A DNA stretch of 64,000 nucleotides from UBA4421 sp028228615 (GTDB lineage Bacteria > Pseudomonadota > Gammaproteobacteria > Pseudomonadales > Azotimanducaceae): positions 1-64,000 of the forward strand of contig JAOJBS010000004.1 of assembly GCA_028228615.1 (NCBI GenBank), in the 5' to 3' direction. Below the pieces are notes generated by a model. That model made no database searches, was not told the origin of the DNA, and saw only the letters and a program-made list of their open reading frames with translations. The position numbers and the translations under genes were made by a program. Positions 27,034-35,630 of this stretch are shown here, piece after piece (position 1 is the first letter of the stretch; the number at the start of each line of letters is the position of its first letter).

Positions 27034-27576
27034 CTATGGGGCAAGTTTTTGTGCCGCGCGATATTCGCGAAAAATCAGAACCATCCATAGCGCCACGCCA
27101 CAAAAAAGTGCGGAGTCGGCGACATTGAAGGCAGGAAAAATATAGTCTCGGTAATGCACTAGAATAAAGTCCACCACGTAACCGTTAACCATACGTCCCC
27201 AAAGATTGCCTAGAGCGCCGCCGAGAATGAGCGCATATATACAAGCCAACATTTTTTCACTTGGGCGCAGCCTGCTCATTTCCCAAAGCACATAAATACA
27301 AAAGCCAACGCCTAACACAATAAAAAACCAGCGTTGCCACCCACCAGCATCAGCTAAAAATGAAAAAGCCGCGCCGGGATTGTGCCACCTCACCCATGCA
27401 AAAAAGGGCAAAACTTGAATACGGTCGCCATAAGCAAGTTCACTCACCACCACATACTTGGTCAGGCGATCCAGCAGTAAAACCAAAAACCCAAGACCCA
27501 GCCAACGCCAGTGCTGATACAGTTTAATATCCTCACTCGAACTGTCGGTAGAAGATTGCTGGTTAGCCTCGGACAT
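27034..27576 (-). CDS. lspA: Lipoprotein signal peptidase (signal peptidase II)
   Basis: This inner-membrane aspartyl protease cleaves lipoprotein signal peptides after lipid attachment, for example those of BamD and the bufferin-like precursor here. The 180-residue protein has four hydrophobic helices, WHNPGAAFSFL, the first catalytic Asp region in GGALGNLWGRMVNGYVVDFI and the second in FPAFNVADSAL. ATG 27576 sits 5 bases after GAGGTG; GTG 27582 is two codons earlier. It lies 66 bp after ribF, with no ileS between them. Confidence 0.95.
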   Translation of the reverse strand: MSEANQQSSTDSSSEDIKLYQHWRWLGLGFLVLLLDRLTKYVVVSELAYGDRIQVLPFFAWVRWHNPGAAFSFLADAGGWQRWFFIVLGVGFCIYVLWEMSRLRPSEKMLACIYALILGGALGNLWGRMVNGYVVDFILVHYRDYIFPAFNVADSALFCGVALWMVLIFREYRAAQKLAP

Positions 27577-27642
27577 TGTCACCTCTTAAAAGCTTTGTTT
27601 GAATAAAGTAAGCGACTAATCGGAGGTGACCGACCCACCCAC

Positions 27643-28575
27643 TCAATTGGAAGAGAACCAAAATTTGGCAGATTGAATATCGGCTTCAATTTGAGTTTTT
27701 AACTCATCGATAGAAGCGAAAGCCTGCTCATCTCGAAGCTTCTTTTTAAAAGTAACTTGGATCAACCGGCCATAAATATCGCCAGCGAAGTCGAACAGGT
27801 GCACTTCGAGTAAAGGCTCTTTGCCATCTACCGTAGGCCGCACGCCAATGTTGGCAATTCCGTCATAAACCTTTCCACCGGGTAAGCCCTCTACTTGCAC
27901 GCAATAAACGCCCTCAAGGGCAGCGCGGTAACGTTGCAAGCGAATATTGGCGGTAGGCACACCTAACTGGCGACCTAACTGGCGACCATAAACTACCCGC
28001 CCCATAATAAAATATTCGTGGCCCAGCAACTCTTGCGCCTTGGCAAAGTCGCCGTTTGCCAAAGTCTGCCGCACCAGAGTACTGCTAATACGTTCCTCTC
28101 CTTCTAGCAAGGTGCTCAGCGATGTGACCTCATAGCCGTAACTCTTACCAGCCTGTTGCAACATGGCAAAGTCGCCTTCACGCCCGCGGCCAAATCGCCA
28201 ATCATCACCAACAACAACATGTTTGGCGCCAACAAGGTCCACCATAAAATCTTTAACAAACCATTGAGCCGGAATATTTGATACCGCTTCGTTGAAGGGT
28301 AAACAAAACAGTCTGTCCAACTCTGTGCGGTTGAGGAGTAACACTTTTTCGCGGAACCGCGTGAGCCGAGCGGGCAACTTTTCTCCCGCAAAAAATTCTC
28401 GGGGTTGAGGCTCGAAAGTCATCAACATGCTGGGAAGCGCGTGCTCTTTACCTGCGTGGCAAAGCTTTTCAATCAGCCTCTGATGGCCTCTGTGTACGCC
28501 ATCAAAATTACCAATAGAGAGCACACAGCCATGATGCTGAGGGCGAATGTTATGCAAGCCAGTGATAATTTCCAT
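27643..28575 (-). CDS. ribF: Bifunctional riboflavin kinase / FAD synthetase
   Basis: RibF turns riboflavin into FMN and then FAD. The 310-residue chain has an N-terminal nucleotidyltransferase domain (LSIGNFDGVHRGHQRLI, DDWRFGRGREGDF, ISSTLVRQTLANGDF) and a C-terminal kinase domain (GRQLGVPTANIRL, GVYCVQVEG, GIANIGVRPTVDG, EVHLFDF). The codons for RQLGRQLG are an exact 12-bp duplication (27961-27984), but the protein length is normal here. In most relatives ileS follows directly; here it is lspA. Confidence 0.96.
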   Translation of the reverse strand: MEIITGLHNIRPQHHGCVLSIGNFDGVHRGHQRLIEKLCHAGKEHALPSMLMTFEPQPREFFAGEKLPARLTRFREKVLLLNRTELDRLFCLPFNEAVSNIPAQWFVKDFMVDLVGAKHVVVGDDWRFGRGREGDFAMLQQAGKSYGYEVTSLSTLLEGEERISSTLVRQTLANGDFAKAQELLGHEYFIMGRVVYGRQLGRQLGVPTANIRLQRYRAALEGVYCVQVEGLPGGKVYDGIANIGVRPTVDGKEPLLEVHLFDFAGDIYGRLIQVTFKKKLRDEQAFASIDELKTQIEADIQSAKFWFSSN

Positions 28576-28790
28576 GGACCCGATTATATGCGGATTAACT
28601 CAATTAGTGGGAATTTCTATGCGCAGATACGAAAATTTTTGCCGCTAAACCGAAACTAGAGCGCGACACAACGCCAACTCAACTGGGTGCGTATTTGACC
28701 TAACTCATTCTTAGGCCGCATCTAAGTTGCCTCTACGCTGCCCCGGAGCTGGCCCTGCAAGCCCTCTGAGCAGGCCGAGGGGAATTTAAG

Positions 28791-30419
28791 TTACCGAACG
28801 CTGCTTTGATGCTTAAAGTCTCTAGGTCGCGTGCCCAACAAAAGCAAAACGAGTGCATAAACCGCTACACCCAAAACCATCACCACAGCGGTCCAACCTA
28901 TTCTTGGCAAAGATTGCATGTCTAACCAAACCTGCCCATCGGGTAGCAAAAAGAACAGGCCCACACCGAGAATCGAGCTCGCCAGAATAGCTTTCGCCGC
29001 GGTTAAAGCCACCCTTGCGTCAAGACGATATAGGCCTCGTTGATGCAACCCCATGTAGAGTAGCGCGGCGTGGGACCAAGCGGACAAAGCCGTCGCCATA
29101 GCCAGCCCTGTATGCCCCATCGTCTGAAAAGTTGCCAAGCTGGCGAGCAAATTGACCGCGACAGCTACAATCGCATAATGAAAGGGTGTACGCGTGTCTT
29201 GGTGCGCAAAGAAAGCGGGGGACAAAACTTTGACCACCACAAAACCGGGTAGCGCAATGGCAAACATTTCTAGAGCGTAGGACGACATGCGAATATCTAG
29301 GGCTGTCATTGCACCCCCAGAGAAACTCATAAACAACACTGCCAGCAGCGGCTGAGCAAAGAGGTAAAGGGCAACAGCAGCGGGCAACGCCAGCATCAGG
29401 CCTAAGCCCAACCCCCAACTTAACGTTGCCTTGAATGATTCTGCGTCGCCCCGCGCCACCATTGCCGACAAATGCGGCAACATCACGGTACCTAGGGCAA
29501 CTGCCACAAGCCCAACCGGCAATTCCAACAGCCGATCCGCATAATATAACCAAGCAATGCTGCCGCTGGTAAGCGTTGAAGCAAGGACAGTATTCACTAA
29601 GGCATTAATCTGACCCACAGACGCAGCCAGCACCGCGGGGATAAGCAGCACACCTACCCTACGTACGCCTGGGTGTTTGGCCGAAATTTGCGGGCGCACC
29701 AGCAGGCCCATGCGACTCAGCGTTGGCAATTGAATACCAAGCTGGACAATACCTGCTGCCATAACACCCCACGCGACCATCACGACTGGCTGCACATTAA
29801 ACCAACCTGTGAGCGCCAGCATTGCTGCGATCATTAAGCAAAGGTTCAACATCACGGGTGTAAAAGCCGGCAATGCGAATTGATTATGCGCATTGAGCAA
29901 TGAACCTGCGAAAGCCGTTAGCGAAATAAAACCCAAATAGGGAAAGGTAATGCGGACCAACTCGGTTGTGGCCGAAAACTGCTCGGGCTGATCTATGAAC
30001 CCGGGCGCAAATAAAGCAGTAAGTCCTGAAGCAAACACCACGCCTAAAGCCACAAAACCGATTAGAACAATGCCAAATAACCCAGAAAGCCCGGCTAAAA
30101 AGTAGGTTAACTCGTTATGACCTTTGGCTTTGTACTGCATCAACACTGGTACAAACGCTTGACTGAATGCGCCTTCAGCAAATAACCGACGAAAGAAATT
30201 TGGGATGCGGAAAGCCACAAAAAACATATCCGCTACAGCCGACGCGCCAAACAAATAGGACAGCACAATATCGCGCAATAGCCCACTGATACGGGACAAA
30301 AGCGTCATTCCAGCCACTACGCCACCTTGCCGTGTCAGGTTTTGGGGCTTGGTATCACCGCTATTTTTAGACGCAGAATCTGCAGATTTCTCAGCTTCTG
30401 GTGGAATGTTTGTTGACAT
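28791..30419 (-). CDS. murJ: Lipid II flippase MurJ
   Basis: MurJ flips lipid II across the inner membrane for peptidoglycan synthesis. The 542-residue protein is a MOP-superfamily transporter with about 14 hydrophobic helices, the N-terminal GMTLLSRISGLLRDIVLSYLFG and FFVAFRIPNFFRRLFAEGAFSQAFVPVL. It diverges from rpsT with 60 bp between starts and precedes ribF by 215 bp, the conserved gene order. Confidence 0.96.
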   Translation of the reverse strand: MSTNIPPEAEKSADSASKNSGDTKPQNLTRQGGVVAGMTLLSRISGLLRDIVLSYLFGASAVADMFFVAFRIPNFFRRLFAEGAFSQAFVPVLMQYKAKGHNELTYFLAGLSGLFGIVLIGFVALGVVFASGLTALFAPGFIDQPEQFSATTELVRITFPYLGFISLTAFAGSLLNAHNQFALPAFTPVMLNLCLMIAAMLALTGWFNVQPVVMVAWGVMAAGIVQLGIQLPTLSRMGLLVRPQISAKHPGVRRVGVLLIPAVLAASVGQINALVNTVLASTLTSGSIAWLYYADRLLELPVGLVAVALGTVMLPHLSAMVARGDAESFKATLSWGLGLGLMLALPAAVALYLFAQPLLAVLFMSFSGGAMTALDIRMSSYALEMFAIALPGFVVVKVLSPAFFAHQDTRTPFHYAIVAVAVNLLASLATFQTMGHTGLAMATALSAWSHAALLYMGLHQRGLYRLDARVALTAAKAILASSILGVGLFFLLPDGQVWLDMQSLPRIGWTAVVMVLGVAVYALVLLLLGTRPRDFKHQSSVR

Positions 30420-30479
30420 CTACTCCCTCGGGCGGCATATTGCCCGCCTCAAATTTTTTGTCTCTTCTAGGAGAATTCC

Positions 30480-30752
30480 TTGGCTAACAGTCCTCAGGCG
30501 CGCAAGCGCGCAAGACAATCAGAAAAGCGTCGCTCGCAAAATGCAAGTCATCGCTCAATGGTTAGAACTTACATTAAAAAAGTACTTGGTGCTGTTGAAG
30601 CAAAAGATGCTCCAACTGCCGGTGCAGCCCTCACTACCGCCTTGCCGATTATCGACAAGATGGTGACCAAAGGCATAATGCACAAAAATCAGGCTGCTAG
30701 ACATAAGTCTCGCCTGACGAAGAAGGTCAAGGCGCTCGCTGAAGCCAGCTAA
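30480..30752 (+). CDS. rpsT: 30S ribosomal protein S20
   Basis: The 90-residue S20 binds 16S rRNA during 30S assembly. It has the family sequence ANSPQARKRARQSEKRRSQNASHRSMVRTYIKK and the C-terminal KNQAARHKSRLTKKVKAL. The start is TTG at 30480, behind a strong AGGAG. E. coli rpsT also starts with UUG, which takes part in feedback control by S20, so the same regulation is plausible here. A strong terminator follows. Confidence 0.97.
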   Translation: MANSPQARKRARQSEKRRSQNASHRSMVRTYIKKVLGAVEAKDAPTAGAALTTALPIIDKMVTKGIMHKNQAARHKSRLTKKVKALAEAS

Positions 30753-30764
30753 GTCGCCGCTTTG

Positions 30765-30793
30765 TAGCCTAATGTTCGCGTTAGGCTATTTTT
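30765..30793 (+). terminator. Intrinsic terminator of rpsT
   Basis: TAGCCTAA (30765-30772) and TTAGGCTA (30781-30788) form a perfect 8-bp stem with an 8-nt loop, followed by TTTTT at 30789-30793, only 12 bases after the rpsT stop. Confidence 0.88.
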
Positions 30794-30887
30794 GCAGCCA
30801 CTGCATCACTCGTCCCAGCCAACGATCATCCAACATGATCATTGCACCCACGTAAGCCGCCCTAGCAGCGTACTGAGCCCTACTTAC

Positions 30888-32042
30888 CTATGTTTCCTCA
30901 AGTAATACCAAGTTGTCTCTGTGCACCACCTCTGGCTCTACTACGTGCTCGATCACTTGAGCAAAAACTTCGCTATTCAACCCTTTAATCTTCTCAATCT
31001 CTGAACTGGAATAATTAGACAGGCCCTGAGCGACCAAAGCGCCTTGCTCAGATATACAGCGCACCACATCACCCCTAAGAAAATCTCCTTGAACCTGAAT
31101 AATGCCAGCGGCGAGCAAACTTACGCCTCGGTCACGCAAGGCAGAAACCGCTCCGGCGTCCACCCTTAATGTACCTTTCGCCCGCAAGTGTCCAGCAATC
31201 CAACGCTTCCGCGCGTTCAAGGGACTAATCTCCGCCGTGAGCAGCGTGCCTATGTCCTCACCCTTGATTAGCCGGGTTAATACATCTGATTCGTGACCCG
31301 AGGCTATGAGGGTATCTGCACCAGAACGGGCAGCAAGACGACCAGCACGTACTTTCGTCACCATACCGCCCCGACCCAACGCTCCGGCGCCTTCACCGGG
31401 CATAGCATCCAAACCGGGGTCAGTAGCAACCGCAGTCACAACGCGTTTCGCGTTAGCGTTTACTCGGGGATCTGCGTCTAACAGACCTTCAACATCGGTC
31501 AAAATAATCAACAAGTCTGCCTCTAACAAATTTGCCACCAATGCGGCCAACGTATCGTTATCGCCAAAGCGTATTTCGTCTGTGGCTACCGTATCGTTTT
31601 CATTGATAACCGGCACCACACCCATAGAAACTAGCGTGTTAAGTGTGCCTCGCGCATTTAAATAACGTTGCCTGTCAGCTAAATCATCATGCGTGAGCAT
31701 GACAAACGCTGTGCCACAGGAAAATTTACTCAGAGCGTCTTCATAAGCCTGCACCAGACCCATTTGTCCCACTGCTGCGGCTGCCTGCAGCTGATGGATT
31801 AACGTGGGGCGTTGCGACCAACCCAGGCGTTTGCAGCCTTCAGCCACTGCACCTGACGACACCAGAATGACTTCCATACCACTGGCAACAAGGGCACTGA
31901 TCTGGGCGCAATAGGAATTAATTTTCTCGTGTTCAATACCCGCAGCGTGACTGGTGAGCAGCGAACTACCAACCTTTACAACCACCCGTTTGCAACTGGC
32001 CAAAGTGGCACGATCTGTTAGGCCAGAATTATTCTCGGACAT
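30888..32042 (-). CDS. proB: Glutamate 5-kinase
   Basis: The first enzyme of proline synthesis, phosphorylating glutamate. The 384-residue protein has the amino acid kinase domain (VVVKVGSSLLT, VSSGAVAEGCKRLGW, PVINENDTVATDEIRFGDNDTLAALVA) and a C-terminal PUA domain. The open frame extends 41 codons upstream inside obgE. ATG 32042 is chosen because it has GAGG 6 bases upstream and fits the family. It overlaps the obgE 3' end by 14 bases, indicating cotranscription. proA is not adjacent. Confidence 0.95.
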   Translation of the reverse strand: MSENNSGLTDRATLASCKRVVVKVGSSLLTSHAAGIEHEKINSYCAQISALVASGMEVILVSSGAVAEGCKRLGWSQRPTLIHQLQAAAAVGQMGLVQAYEDALSKFSCGTAFVMLTHDDLADRQRYLNARGTLNTLVSMGVVPVINENDTVATDEIRFGDNDTLAALVANLLEADLLIILTDVEGLLDADPRVNANAKRVVTAVATDPGLDAMPGEGAGALGRGGMVTKVRAGRLAARSGADTLIASGHESDVLTRLIKGEDIGTLLTAEISPLNARKRWIAGHLRAKGTLRVDAGAVSALRDRGVSLLAAGIIQVQGDFLRGDVVRCISEQGALVAQGLSNYSSSEIEKIKGLNSEVFAQVIEHVVEPEVVHRDNLVLLEET

Positions 32043-33237
32043 AAATGACCTCTGTCGCCTCTCCATCTTTGTCATCCGCATCCCAATCATCATGGTCGTC
32101 GTCAACGCTTTCGTCCGCCTCACCCGCACGCCGGGCACGCATGCGCTCTGAATGGGCCCACACATCTGCAGTAATTCTGGCTTCTAACTCTTCCAACTGT
32201 TCTGCGTGATTTTCGTTCTCTCGAGCTAATAAATATTCTTCTGTCAAAAACGCCATCAAATCCCTAACAAGGTCTTCTAGGCCAATATCGCCCAATGCGG
32301 ATATCGCATAAATGGGTCTATCTGGAAACATCTCGGCAAAATCTTCCAACAATTGGTCTAATGCCTCTTGCTCCAATTGATCAACTTTAGATAACGCCAG
32401 CCAAATAGGCCGCTCTGTCAGCGATTCACTGTACTCGGCCAATTCGGTTTCTATTGCTAACGCATTATCAATTGGATCGCCGCCGTCTTCAGGCATCACG
32501 TCGACTAAATGCAATAACACTCTCGTGCGCGACAAATGCCTTAAAAACTGAGCACCTAAGCCCGCACCCTCGGCAGCACCGACGATGAGTCCTGGAATAT
32601 CAGCCATAACAAAACTGGCGTCCGCTGCGACGCGCACAACGCCTAAACTGGGCGCTAATGTAGTAAAGGGGTAGTCGGCGACTTTAGGGTTCGCCGCAGA
32701 AACTTGTCCTATTAGGGTAGATTTACCCGCATTAGGCAGCCCCAACAAACCCACATCGGCCAACAATTTCAACTGCAGACGAAGCTTGCGCACGTCGCCT
32801 AAGTGACCCGGCGTGGTTTTTCTTGGCGCGCGGTTGGTACTGGACTTAAACGCAGCATTACCCAAACCTCGGCCACCACCATTGGCAACCAGCAAAGTTT
32901 CGCCGTGGGCTTTTAAATCACCCACCACCTCTTGAGTTTCTTCATCAACGACGGTGGTCCCAACCGGCACCTTTACGTAAGTCGCCTCTCCAGCAGCACC
33001 GGTTTTATTACGACTGGCACCGCCATGCCCATTACGTGCTTGATAAGAGGGTTGATAGCGAAAGTCGATGAGCGTATTTAAGGCCTCTTCGGCAAGCAAA
33101 ATAACGTCGCCACCGTCACCGCCATTGCCGCCGTCTGGACCGCCTCGTTCGATATATTTCTCACGACGAAAGCTGAGCGTACCGTTACCGCCCTTGCCAC
33201 CTTGAACACGAATTGTCGCTTCATCAATGAACTGCAT
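32029..33237 (-). CDS. obgE: GTPase ObgE/CgtA
   Basis: An essential ribosome-associated GTPase involved in 50S assembly. The 402-residue product begins MQFIDEATIRVQGGKGGNG with the glycine-rich Obg fold, followed by G motifs GLPNAGKSTLI, DIPGLIVGAAEGAGLG and SKVD. The C-terminal tail is acidic (DESVDDDHDDWDADDKDGEA), as is common in gammaproteobacteria. ATG 33237 is the family start; 11 upstream codons in frame run into the terminator. It lies after rplU-rpmA but behind a strong terminator. Confidence 0.96.
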   Translation of the reverse strand: MQFIDEATIRVQGGKGGNGTLSFRREKYIERGGPDGGNGGDGGDVILLAEEALNTLIDFRYQPSYQARNGHGGASRNKTGAAGEATYVKVPVGTTVVDEETQEVVGDLKAHGETLLVANGGGRGLGNAAFKSSTNRAPRKTTPGHLGDVRKLRLQLKLLADVGLLGLPNAGKSTLIGQVSAANPKVADYPFTTLAPSLGVVRVAADASFVMADIPGLIVGAAEGAGLGAQFLRHLSRTRVLLHLVDVMPEDGGDPIDNALAIETELAEYSESLTERPIWLALSKVDQLEQEALDQLLEDFAEMFPDRPIYAISALGDIGLEDLVRDLMAFLTEEYLLARENENHAEQLEELEARITADVWAHSERMRARRAGEADESVDDDHDDWDADDKDGEATEVIYVRE

Positions 33238-33254
33238 ATTACCCCCTGGGTAAA

Positions 33255-33281
33255 ACAAAAAACCCCGCATTAGCGGGGTTT
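33255..33281 (-). terminator. Intrinsic terminator between rpmA and obgE
   Basis: On the minus strand AACCCCGC (33280-33273) pairs with GCGGGGTT (33268-33261) around a TAAT loop and is followed by a T-rich tract (TTTTTTGTTTT). It should end most rplU-rpmA transcripts and leaves obgE-proB expression to readthrough or a promoter inside the 158-bp gap. Confidence 0.88.
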
Positions 33282-33395
33282 AGTATTATTGAACCGTAGT
33301 CTTGATTAAACCGTAATCTCGTACAACTTTTGTACGAATCTGGCAAAACCCGCTCAGTTCTGTGCCAGCAGAGCCTTTCAACTAATAAGTTGGAT

Positions 33396-33659
33396 CTACT
33401 GTGCTTGCGGCACGATGTTTACAGTCTTTCTGCGCAAGGGGCCTTTAATCGTAAACTCAACGTGACCGTCCGCTTTTGCAAACAAGGTGTGATCACGACC
33501 ACAACCAACATTTTCACCTGGGTGGAACTTAGTTCCACGCTGACGAACAATAATGTTGCCCGCAGTGACTACTTGACCGCCGAATTTCTTCACGCCCAAT
33601 CGTTTCGACTCTGAATCGCGACCGTTTCTAGTACTGCCGCCTGCTTTTTTATGTGCCAT
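33396..33659 (-). CDS. rpmA: 50S ribosomal protein L27
   Basis: L27 lies near the peptidyl-transferase centre. The 87-residue protein starts MAHKKAGGSTRNGRDSESKR with KRLGVKKFGGQ and RQRGTKFHPG, all typical. It begins 32 bp after rplU. Unlike Firmicutes L27, there is no cleavable N-terminal extension. Confidence 0.98.
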   Translation of the reverse strand: MAHKKAGGSTRNGRDSESKRLGVKKFGGQVVTAGNIIVRQRGTKFHPGENVGCGRDHTLFAKADGHVEFTIKGPLRRKTVNIVPQAQ

Positions 33660-33691
33660 GGATGCTTCTCTTTATTCCAATGAACAGCGCT

Positions 33692-34003
33692 CTAGCTGCT
33701 GATTCCGGTAATTTTAACTTCGGTAAACCACTGACGGTGACCTTGTCTTTTCAAAAAATCTTTGCGTCGCTTGAACTTGATGATGCGGATCTTTTTACCG
33801 CGATCAGTACGCATAACTTCGCCGGTTACGCGACCAGATTCAACGTAAGGTGCGCCTACATTTACATCATCGCCATTGGAAACCAACAAAACCTTGTCAA
33901 AAACTATTTCTTCGCCAGGCTCTGCGCTCAGCATTTCCAACCTCACAACGTCACCTTCCGCGACGCGGTGTTGCTTACCGCCGCTCTGAAAAACCGCAAA
34001 CAT
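33692..34003 (-). CDS. rplU: 50S ribosomal protein L21
   Basis: L21 is a 23S-binding protein of the large subunit. The 103-residue product begins MFAVFQSGGKQHRVAEGDVV and ends with GHRQWFTEVKITGIS. ATG 34003 has GGAG 8 bases upstream and matches the family; the frame opens seven codons earlier. It is the first gene of rplU-rpmA and diverges from ispB, the conserved layout. Confidence 0.97.
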   Translation of the reverse strand: MFAVFQSGGKQHRVAEGDVVRLEMLSAEPGEEIVFDKVLLVSNGDDVNVGAPYVESGRVTGEVMRTDRGKKIRIIKFKRRKDFLKRQGHRQWFTEVKITGISS

Positions 34004-34549
34004 ATCTCTACTCCTGGCGATCAACTAATGACTCTTCGTCACCTAGCTGTCTTAAGTGTTGCTAAAATTCTTGTTCTAACACCGAAAAAGGTGCGACAAA
34101 ACAGACCCTCCCTCTCGGAAAAGGCGCGCCATTCTATAAGCAAAACTTAAGGATTACAACGATTCAGACAAAACCGAGGCTAGAATGTCGGATTTAAACA
34201 TCGGTCGCTTGCTGGCTGCAATTTTCGGGTCTGAAGCACCGCTGTTGCAGGTTTCTTCCTGAGGTTCTTTGCACAGTTCTTAGTACAATTCTTTGTGCAA
34301 TTCTTTGTAAGACTCTTTCCAACGCATTTAAATAAAGGAGCTATATTACCCCTGCGCAAATTTAGATAGAATCGCCGCTCACGCAAATTAGACAATTCCG
34401 GCGCGCACATTCATGTTTTGCAGTATTAGAAAAAACGATCTGTCGGTTAAAACCTCAATCTCTTTGTCGAATTTCAATTTCGCAACGACAGCTACAGAAA
34501 AAGAGTTAGGGTGGTCTGGCGCGTTAAATACAACCAGCGGCGATTAGTA
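34004..34549. other. Divergent intergenic region between rplU and ispB
   Basis: The 546-bp gap must hold the promoters of rplU and ispB. A minus-strand frame at 34180-34410 is open only because a 12-bp repeat encodes a KNCT repeat; I see no real protein. The repeat is listed separately. Confidence 0.5.
34265..34312. repeat. 12-bp tandem repeat, four copies
   Basis: Units starting TTCTT at 34265, 34277, 34289 and 34301 have exact period 12 with consensus TTCTTTGTRCAA. They lie between divergent rplU and ispB, about 260 bp upstream of rplU. Confidence 0.85.
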
Positions 34550-35581
34550 ATGAAAATCTCACCAGCTCATACAATCAAAGAAGCGCATACCGACTCTAAC
34601 CCACTAAGCGATGTCTATCAGCTGGTCGAAAAAGAGTTTGCTGCGGTCAACCACCTTATTCCGCGCAAGATATCCTCAGACGTTGCCATGGTTGAGGAAA
34701 TCGGCCAGTACATTGTAGAGAGTGGCGGCAAAAGACTTCGCCCAATGATGGTACTACTGAGCAGCCAAGCGCTGGGCTACAAGGGTGAGCAAAACGTTGA
34801 ACTGGCCGCAATCATTGAGTTTTTACATACCGCTACGCTACTCCACGACGACGTGGTTGATAAATCTGGGCTACGCCGAGGGCGCGTTACTGCTAACGAG
34901 AAATGGGGTAACGCACCCAGCGTATTAGTCGGCGACTTCCTTTATAGCCGCGCCTTCCAGCTCATGGTGGAACTGGCCAGCATGGACATTATGGCGGTAC
35001 TTTCCGGTGCCACTAATACCATCGCCGAAGGCGAGGTCATGCAACTGGCTAACATTGGTAACATGGCACTTTCCGAAGCGGATTATCGCGAAGTCATTCG
35101 TTGTAAGACCGCTTTGCTGTTTGAAGCCGCCACGCACACAGGCGCGCTACTGGCCCAGGAGGCAGATGCCGCTCAGGACGCAGGCAACATAGAAATACTG
35201 CGCAAGTTCGGCCTGCACTTTGGCCTAGCCTATCAATTAGTCGACGATTGGCTGGACTACGCTGGCACAACTAAGGCGATGGGGAAGAATGTTGGGGATG
35301 ATTTAGCTGAAGGCAAACTCACCCTACCGCTCATTCAAGCTTTGAAAGTAGCTCCCGCTGCGGACCAAGCACTCATCACCCACGCGTTGCAGAATAAGTC
35401 GCAAGAACACATGTCTGAAATTTTGGCAATTGTTGAAAAATCTGGCGCACTGGCCTATACCCATGCCGCAGCAGTAACAGAGACCAACCTTGCTCTAGCG
35501 TGTTTGGCCCAACTGCCTGACAACCCCTACAAAACTGCCTTGAGCACTCTCGCTACTTTCTCTCTTTCTCGACTGGCGTAG
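34550..35581 (+). CDS. ispB: Octaprenyl (polyprenyl) diphosphate synthase
   Basis: A trans-prenyltransferase that makes the ubiquinone side chain. Both aspartate-rich motifs are present: LLHDDVVDKSGLRRG and QLVDDWLDYAG. GGKRLRPMMVLL and GKNVGDDLAEGKLTLPLI match E. coli IspB along its length. ATG 34550 gives 343 residues; the frame opens at GTG 34511 but those codons look non-coding. Chain length (C40 versus C45) cannot be read from sequence. Confidence 0.95.
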   Translation: MKISPAHTIKEAHTDSNPLSDVYQLVEKEFAAVNHLIPRKISSDVAMVEEIGQYIVESGGKRLRPMMVLLSSQALGYKGEQNVELAAIIEFLHTATLLHDDVVDKSGLRRGRVTANEKWGNAPSVLVGDFLYSRAFQLMVELASMDIMAVLSGATNTIAEGEVMQLANIGNMALSEADYREVIRCKTALLFEAATHTGALLAQEADAAQDAGNIEILRKFGLHFGLAYQLVDDWLDYAGTTKAMGKNVGDDLAEGKLTLPLIQALKVAPAADQALITHALQNKSQEHMSEILAIVEKSGALAYTHAAAVTETNLALACLAQLPDNPYKTALSTLATFSLSRLA

Positions 35582-35630
35582 GCTCAAACTAGCTAAAACT
35601 TCGCGGGCTTAGCCTTGGTTAGAAACGCTC

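Noticed and set aside
27961..27984. 12-bp duplication in ribF as an insertion
   Set aside because: The RQLGRQLG stretch has normal family length here, so the identical DNA repeat likely reflects conserved residues.
34180..34410. Minus-strand open frame with a KNCT repeat
   Set aside because: It is open only because a 12-bp DNA repeat avoids stops; there is no start context or similarity.
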